The notes under the pieces are model-generated. The model had not been told where the DNA came from. It was given only the letters and a program-made list of their open reading frames with translations, and did not search any database. A stretch of 10,829 nt of DNA from an uncultured Muribaculaceae bacterium (lineage in GTDB: Bacteria > Bacteroidota > Bacteroidia > Bacteroidales > Muribaculaceae): positions 1 through 10,829 of the forward strand of contig CAJUMI010000086.1 in assembly GCA_910587545.1 (NCBI GenBank), given 5' to 3'. Positions within the stretch are counted from its first letter, which is position 1. Each line of letters begins with the position of its first letter. Made by a program: the position numbers and the translations under genes. Below, piece by piece: positions 6,602 to 10,829 of the stretch.

Positions 6602-7606
6602 TTAAAAATCCAATATCGTATCTATAATTTCCAACTCCCGCGCTGTAAAAGCGGCACAGTCGACAGCTTTGACAATGTCTCCCATCTGGCCGACCGAGCT
6701 GCAACCGACAATGACCGAAGTAACCCTGCGGTCATTCAGCACCCACCCAAGAGCCATCTCGGCAAGAGTCTGGCCGCGGTCTGACGCCAGGACGTTAAGT
6801 TTCCGGATCTTTTCAATGAACTCGGGCGTGAGTCGCGACTCTGGGAGCGATCGGCCGAGCGAGATACGCGATCCGGCAGGCACACCTTCAAGATAGCGGT
6901 CTGTCAGCAGTCCCTGGGCAAGCGGCGAGAACGACACGAAGCCCGCCCCGCCTGACGCCACCTCGTCGAGCACACCGCTGTCGGCCGGCTCCCGGTCGAT
7001 CATATTGAGTCTGCCCTGATACAGCAGACAGGGAGTGTCGTGACGGCGCAGATAGTCAAGTGCGAAACGTGTCGCTTCGAGAGGCCAGCGTGAAATGCCC
7101 GCATAGAGCGCCTTGCCACGCCTGACGATGTCGACAAGCGCCTGCAGGGTCTCTTCGAGCGGAGTATCGGGATCAAAACGATGACTGTAGAACACATCGA
7201 CATAATCGAGCCCCATGCGACTGAGGCTCTGGTCGAGCGACGCCATCAGATACTTTCTCGAGCCCCAATTGCCGTAAGGACCGGGGTACATGTCATATCC
7301 GGCCTTCGACGCTATGAACATCTCATCACGGTAAGGCTTGAACGACTTGTTGAACACATAACCGAATGTCTCTTCGGCCGTACCGTAACCGGGGCCGTAG
7401 TTGTTGGCAAGATCAAACGAACAGATGCCGTGATCGAACGCGTAACGCATCATGTCCCTGCTTCGTGCAAGCGGGTCGACCTCACCGAAATTATGCCACA
7501 TGCCAAGCGAGATCTCCGGCAGTTTAATACCGCTGCGGCCGCTTCGCCTGTACTTCATGCCGCTGTCATATCTGTCTTCGGCGGCTTTATATATGGATTC
7601 AATCAT
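6602..7606 (-). CDS. yghZ: YghZ-like aldo/keto reductase (L-glyceraldehyde-3-phosphate reductase family)
   Basis: This 334-residue cytosolic NADPH-dependent (beta/alpha)8-barrel reductase closely resembles Escherichia coli YghZ (Gpr), which reduces L-glyceraldehyde 3-phosphate and methylglyoxal. Shared blocks include LGMWHNFG (34-41), FDLANNYGP (64-72) and KAGYDMYPGPYG (101-112). The catalytic tetrad D65, Y70, K101 and H142 is complete. The N-terminal extension before MKYRRSG matches one in the E. coli protein, supporting the start at 7606 rather than the internal ATG at 7558. It is the first gene of the operon with recR and the acetyltransferase. A TAnnTTTG promoter element lies about 22 nt upstream. 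The substrate in this organism is inferred from the family. Confidence 0.93.
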   Translation of the reverse strand: MIESIYKAAEDRYDSGMKYRRSGRSGIKLPEISLGMWHNFGEVDPLARSRDMMRYAFDHGICSFDLANNYGPGYGTAEETFGYVFNKSFKPYRDEMFIASKAGYDMYPGPYGNWGSRKYLMASLDQSLSRMGLDYVDVFYSHRFDPDTPLEETLQALVDIVRRGKALYAGISRWPLEATRFALDYLRRHDTPCLLYQGRLNMIDREPADSGVLDEVASGGAGFVSFSPLAQGLLTDRYLEGVPAGSRISLGRSLPESRLTPEFIEKIRKLNVLASDRGQTLAEMALGWVLNDRRVTSVIVGCSSVGQMGDIVKAVDCAAFTARELEIIDTILDF

Positions 7607-7627
7607 GTCGTTTGCTGTTCTTTATTG

Positions 7628-7635
7628 CAAAGATA
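7628..7635 (-). promoter_or_regulatory. -7 promoter element of the reductase-recR-acetyltransferase operon
   Basis: On the minus strand this reads TATCTTTG, an exact TAnnTTTG match. It would start transcription near 7621, giving a short leader of about 15 nt. I see no clear TTG at the expected -33 position (about 7655-7660). Confidence 0.55.
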
Positions 7636-7680
7636 GCCAAGATTTGCAAGTTCCACGTCTCACAGACTGAAGTTTTTTTG

Positions 7681-7688
7681 TAATTTTG
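7681..7688 (+). promoter_or_regulatory. -7 promoter element of the dipeptidyl peptidase gene
   Basis: TAATTTTG is an exact TAnnTTTG match placed 37 nt before the ATG at 7726. The -33 region (about 7657-7661) shows no obvious TTG and overlaps that of the divergent operon promoter. Confidence 0.58.
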
Positions 7689-7725
7689 CACTAATACAGT
7701 TTGAAATCATTCAACATTTTACAAT

Positions 7726-9840
7726 ATGCAACACTTAATCAAACCTTTGGCTATGGGCGCAGGAGTGCTTATGCTTGCTTCATGTGCCGGCGGCACAGCA
7801 GCTGACGACGAAAAAATAATCGATCGTCCCGAATTCCACAGCTCGACAGGAATTTTCGACATCAAGGCTCTCGAGGCTCTCGGACGTGTAAGCGAACCCG
7901 TCGTTTCTCCCGACGGATCAAAGATCCTTTTCGGCATTTCTTATGAAAGCATCGAAGAAAACACATCCAACCGCGACCTCTATGTGATCAACACTGACGG
8001 ATCTGATCAGCAGCGCATCACCCGCTCGGCAAAATCAGAAAACAACGCTGTCTGGATCGAAGGAGGCCGTCGCATAGCCTTCATCTACCCCGTCGACGGC
8101 AAAGGACAGCTCTGGGTCATGAATGCCGACGGCTCCGACCGCAAGGCTGTCACATCGGTCGAAAACGGCATTTCAGGCTTCAAGTTCTCACCCGACGAAA
8201 AGAAGATCGTAATGATAAGCAACGTCAAATACGCCCGCACAGCGCAGGACATCTACTCCGACCTGCCGAAAGCCACAGGACGCGTTGTCGACGATCTAAT
8301 GTACAAGCACTGGGACGAATGGGTCTCCGAGATCCCCCACCCCTTCATCGGCGACTTCGACGGCTCGTCGGTCGGCAACATTGAGGATATAATGGCCGAC
8401 GAACCTTTCGAAGCCCCTATGAAACCCTTTGGCGGCGTGGAATCATTCGCATGGTCGCCCGACAGCAAGACCCTCGTCTATGTATCGCGTAAAAAGACCG
8501 GCCTTGAATATGCCGTGTCCACCAACAGCGACCTCTATGCCTATAATCTCGATACAAAGGAGACCCGCAACCTCACCGAAGGCATGACAGGCTACGACAC
8601 CATGCCGGCCTTCTCGCCCAACGGCAACAGCCTCGCATGGCTCAGCATGGAGCACGACGGATATGAATCCGACAAAAACCGTCTGTTTGTCCTCGACATG
8701 CAGACTTCTGAAAAAACCGACCTCACATCCGACTGGGACTACACGATCGAGGAATTCGCTTGGTCGCCCGACGGCCGCTCGATCTTCTTCCTCGCTTACC
8801 GCGACGGCGTGAAACCGATGTTCAACATCGGCCTCGACCGCGCGATCAGCCCCGTCGCTCAAGGTGAATGCGACTACGAGTCTCTCGGCGTTCTCGCCGA
8901 CGGAAGTGTCATCACTATGGCCCACTCGATGCTCCGCCCCAACGAGATCTGCAAAGTAGCCGCCGGAGCAGACAAGGCCGTAGCCCTGACCGACGTCAAC
9001 GGCGACATCTTCAGCCAACTCACAATGCCGACGGTCGAGCGCCGCATGGTGCCGACCACCGACGGTAAAGAGATGCTGACGTGGGTCATCCTTCCTCCGA
9101 ATTTCGACAAGGCTAAAAAATATCCTTCGATCCTCTACTGCCAGGGCGGACCCCAACAGGCAGTCAGCCAGTTCTGGAGCTACCGCTGGAACTTCGCCCT
9201 CATGGCATCCAACGGCTATGTGATGATAGCCCCCAACCGCCGTGGCCTCCCTGGCTTCGGTCAGGAATGGCTCGAACAGATCTCCAAAGACTATCCCGGC
9301 CAGAACATGAAAGACTATCTCGCCGCTGTCGACTATATGAAGCAGGAGCCCTGGATCGACGCCGACCATATCGGTGCGACAGGCGCAAGCTACGGCGGCT
9401 TCTCCATCTACTGGCTCGCAGGCAACCACGACCACCGCTTCGCCGCCCTTCTCGCCCACGCCGGCATCTTCAACATGGAAGCCCAGTATCTCGAGACCGA
9501 GGAAATGTGGTTTGCCAACTGGGACATGGGCGGCGCATACTGGGAAAAGGACAATTCTGCGGCTCAACGCACATTTGCCTGCTCGCCCCACCGCTATGTC
9601 GACAAATGGGACACTCCGATAATGATCAGCCACGGCGAATATGACTACCGCATTCTCGCCTCGCAGGGCATGGCTGCGTTCAACGCCGCCAAACTCCGCG
9701 GCATCCCCGCCGAGATGGTCATCTATCCCGACGAGAACCATTGGATCCTCAAACCTCAGAACGCCATAATGTGGCAGCGCCTTTTCTTCCGCTGGTTCGA
9801 CAAATGGCTCAAGCCCGACACCGCACCTGCCGAGAAATAA
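7726..9840 (+). CDS. dpp5: S9-family dipeptidyl peptidase (DPP5-like), predicted lipoprotein
   Basis: The protein has 704 residues. It strongly resembles Porphyromonas gingivalis dipeptidyl peptidase 5, which removes dipeptides from peptide N-termini with a preference for Ala or hydrophobic residues at P1. The N-terminus is a lipoprotein signal (LIKPLAMGAGVLMLASC, lipobox LASC, acylated Cys20). Residues about 50-440 form a beta-propeller with PD40-type repeats (for example VVSPDGSKILFG, FAWSPDSKTLVYVS, FAWSPDGRSIFFLA). The alpha/beta-hydrolase domain follows, with nucleophile Ser555 in GASYGG, Asp640 in HGEYDYR and His672 in DENHW, so the triad is complete. Blocks such as LMYKHWDEWV and EEMWFANWDMGG are typical of DPP5. 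It should act in the periplasm or at the outer membrane to feed peptide use. The gene has its own promoter and terminator. Confidence 0.93.
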   Translation: MQHLIKPLAMGAGVLMLASCAGGTAADDEKIIDRPEFHSSTGIFDIKALEALGRVSEPVVSPDGSKILFGISYESIEENTSNRDLYVINTDGSDQQRITRSAKSENNAVWIEGGRRIAFIYPVDGKGQLWVMNADGSDRKAVTSVENGISGFKFSPDEKKIVMISNVKYARTAQDIYSDLPKATGRVVDDLMYKHWDEWVSEIPHPFIGDFDGSSVGNIEDIMADEPFEAPMKPFGGVESFAWSPDSKTLVYVSRKKTGLEYAVSTNSDLYAYNLDTKETRNLTEGMTGYDTMPAFSPNGNSLAWLSMEHDGYESDKNRLFVLDMQTSEKTDLTSDWDYTIEEFAWSPDGRSIFFLAYRDGVKPMFNIGLDRAISPVAQGECDYESLGVLADGSVITMAHSMLRPNEICKVAAGADKAVALTDVNGDIFSQLTMPTVERRMVPTTDGKEMLTWVILPPNFDKAKKYPSILYCQGGPQQAVSQFWSYRWNFALMASNGYVMIAPNRRGLPGFGQEWLEQISKDYPGQNMKDYLAAVDYMKQEPWIDADHIGATGASYGGFSIYWLAGNHDHRFAALLAHAGIFNMEAQYLETEEMWFANWDMGGAYWEKDNSAAQRTFACSPHRYVDKWDTPIMISHGEYDYRILASQGMAAFNAAKLRGIPAEMVIYPDENHWILKPQNAIMWQRLFFRWFDKWLKPDTAPAEK

Positions 9841-9865
9841 AACAACCCGAATGCTCTAAATAGAC

Positions 9866-9904
9866 CGCGCCCCGGAAGTTTGACAACGGAACTTCCGGGG
9901 TGCG
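9866..9904 (+). terminator. Rho-independent terminator of the dipeptidyl peptidase gene
   Basis: The stem 9866-9880 (CGCGCCCCGGAAGTT) pairs with 9890-9904 over 15 bp with one G-T wobble, around a 9-nt loop, and is followed by TTTCTTTTTTT. It begins 25 nt after the stop codon. The opposite strand has no comparable T-run, so it acts mainly on plus-strand transcription. Confidence 0.9.
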
Positions 9905-9923
9905 TTTCTTTTTTTGGGGGGAA

Positions 9924-10829
9924 TTATTTACCTGTACCGAAACGGGAAGTATCGATGTCGTTGTCTTTAGACTTGAAGCCGTTGAAGCGCCATATAAATG
10001 TCAATTTAAGAGTTTGCGTCATATCCTTCACCTTCATTTTGTAGTCCTGACCGGCTTGGTTGATTGTCATTGTCGGTGACCAACTGTTGAATATGTCATC
10101 GGCTTTAAGGTCAAGTTCGCAGCAGCGTTTCTTTCCGAATTGCCATTTGACGCCGGCATCTACTTTCCACATGCTGGAGAGATCTGCTATGCCTTGCAAA
10201 GATGGTGAAATATAGCTGAAGTCAATCGATAGTGACACGGGGCAGTTCTGACTGAATTTGAAAGAGTTGCTAAGTTCTCCATAAAAAATCCATTTGCTGT
10301 TGTCAAAGCTAATGTCATGGAAATTGTCTGCTTTCTCTCGTTGATTAAACAGATTGGCTGTAGCAGTGGCGTTCCATATATATCCAACTCCGAAAGGAAC
10401 ATAGAGATTAAGGCCAACCACGCGCTTGTAGTTCATGTTGATGGTCTGATATATTAGATTTAGTGCATCCGGCGACTGGTAAGGCAATTGCACAGTCGCT
10501 TTGTCGCCACACTGGAAATAGAATGTGGCTACATATTTTTGTTTCAGTATGTAATTGAACTGGGCATTATACTGGATATATGGCTGCAACTCAGGATTAC
10601 CAATTACTGTCGAGTAGTCGTTGATATGGCTTGTGCCACCATGAAGTTCCCAATATGACGGATATATCCGTTGAGTATCGAAATTAAGCTGAAATATACT
10701 TTTAGGAGTCTTGTAATATGTGGCTCCGAACTGAGGAATGAAATTCCAGTTGTGCTGATATTTATTGTGATAATACTCACCCTTTGCCGAAAGATTGAAC
10801 GACAGTCCCCAGTCGAAAGACCGTTCTGT
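9924..10829 (-). CDS. Outer-membrane beta-barrel (TonB-dependent receptor-like), C-terminal part
   Basis: The reading frame is open without a stop from the right window edge to 9924, giving 301 residues of a longer protein; no start codon is within view. The sequence is a series of amphipathic strands rich in Tyr, Phe and Asn, such as GLSFNLSAKGEYYHNKYQHN, FQLNFDTQRIYPSYWELHGG, STVIGNPE, LQPYIQYNAQFNYILKQKYV and TLKLTFIWRFNGF. The block PSYWEL, SHINDYSTVIGNPE, LQP matches the OMP_b-brl_3 family, Bacteroidetes outer-membrane proteins related to TonB-dependent receptors. The missing part should hold a carboxypeptidase-like domain and a plug. The substrate is unknown. Codons here look more AT-rich than in the neighbouring peptidase gene. 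It converges on that gene and is not part of its operon. Confidence 0.85.
   Translation of the reverse strand, partial: TERSFDWGLSFNLSAKGEYYHNKYQHNWNFIPQFGATYYKTPKSIFQLNFDTQRIYPSYWELHGGTSHINDYSTVIGNPELQPYIQYNAQFNYILKQKYVATFYFQCGDKATVQLPYQSPDALNLIYQTINMNYKRVVGLNLYVPFGVGYIWNATATANLFNQREKADNFHDISFDNSKWIFYGELSNSFKFSQNCPVSLSIDFSYISPSLQGIADLSSMWKVDAGVKWQFGKKRCCELDLKADDIFNSWSPTMTINQAGQDYKMKVKDMTQTLKLTFIWRFNGFKSKDNDIDTSRFGTGK

Noticed and set aside
7181..7636. Open frame of 151 codons on the plus strand
   Set aside because: It is antisense to the aldo/keto reductase, covers its promoter, and encodes no recognisable domain.
8443..9741. Long open frame (432 codons) on the minus strand
   Set aside because: It lies wholly antisense to the well-supported dipeptidyl peptidase and has no family resemblance; its openness follows from the codon bias of the real gene.
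1..10829. CRISPR array or toxin-antitoxin and phage-defence genes
   Set aside because: No regularly spaced repeats and no defence-type protein families were seen on either strand.

Overview
The window looks like chromosomal DNA from a member of the order Bacteroidales, most plausibly a gut lineage such as Muribaculaceae; the family is my inference. Four things support this. Several gene starts lie just downstream of a TAnnTTTG motif, the Bacteroidetes -7 promoter element. Shine-Dalgarno sequences are largely missing. The gene families are typical of the phylum: a hybrid two-component-type sensor fragment, a PorT-like barrel, a DPP5-type S9 peptidase and an OMP_b-brl_3 receptor. Most genes are moderately GC-rich, while the intergenic regions are AT-rich.

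Left part (1-2104). The minus strand carries only the N-terminal ~90 codons of a periplasmic-binding sensor, probably a hybrid two-component sensor. It is cut off by a block of GGGGTCA/TGACCCC repeats that resembles the end of an IS21-like insertion sequence continuing off the left edge. Divergent from it is a complete cardiolipin synthase with two HKD motifs.

Middle (2105-5431). A promoter drives tRNA-Gly(GCC) and tRNA-Leu(GAG), followed by a strong terminator. About 440 bp without a recognisable gene follows, partly GC-rich with small inverted repeats. A promoter at its right end leads into a two-gene envelope unit: a secreted protein with two LysM domains joined to a type-1 periplasmic-binding fold, then a PorT-family outer-membrane beta-barrel 12 nt downstream.

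Right part (5446-10829). A compact minus-strand operon reads YghZ-like aldo/keto reductase, recR, GNAT acetyltransferase, with gaps of 3 and 1 nt. It converges on the PorT-like gene with only 14 bp between stop codons. Divergent from the operon is a DPP5-type dipeptidyl peptidase with a lipoprotein signal, ending at a 15-bp-stem terminator. The window closes with the C-terminal ~300 residues of an outer-membrane beta-barrel (TonB-dependent receptor-like) protein on the minus strand, open at the right edge.

Most of this is ordinary core genome. The two places that most deserve a second look are the IS-truncated sensor at the left edge and the LysM/periplasmic-binding/beta-barrel pair. I did not find clear evidence of a wholly new system.
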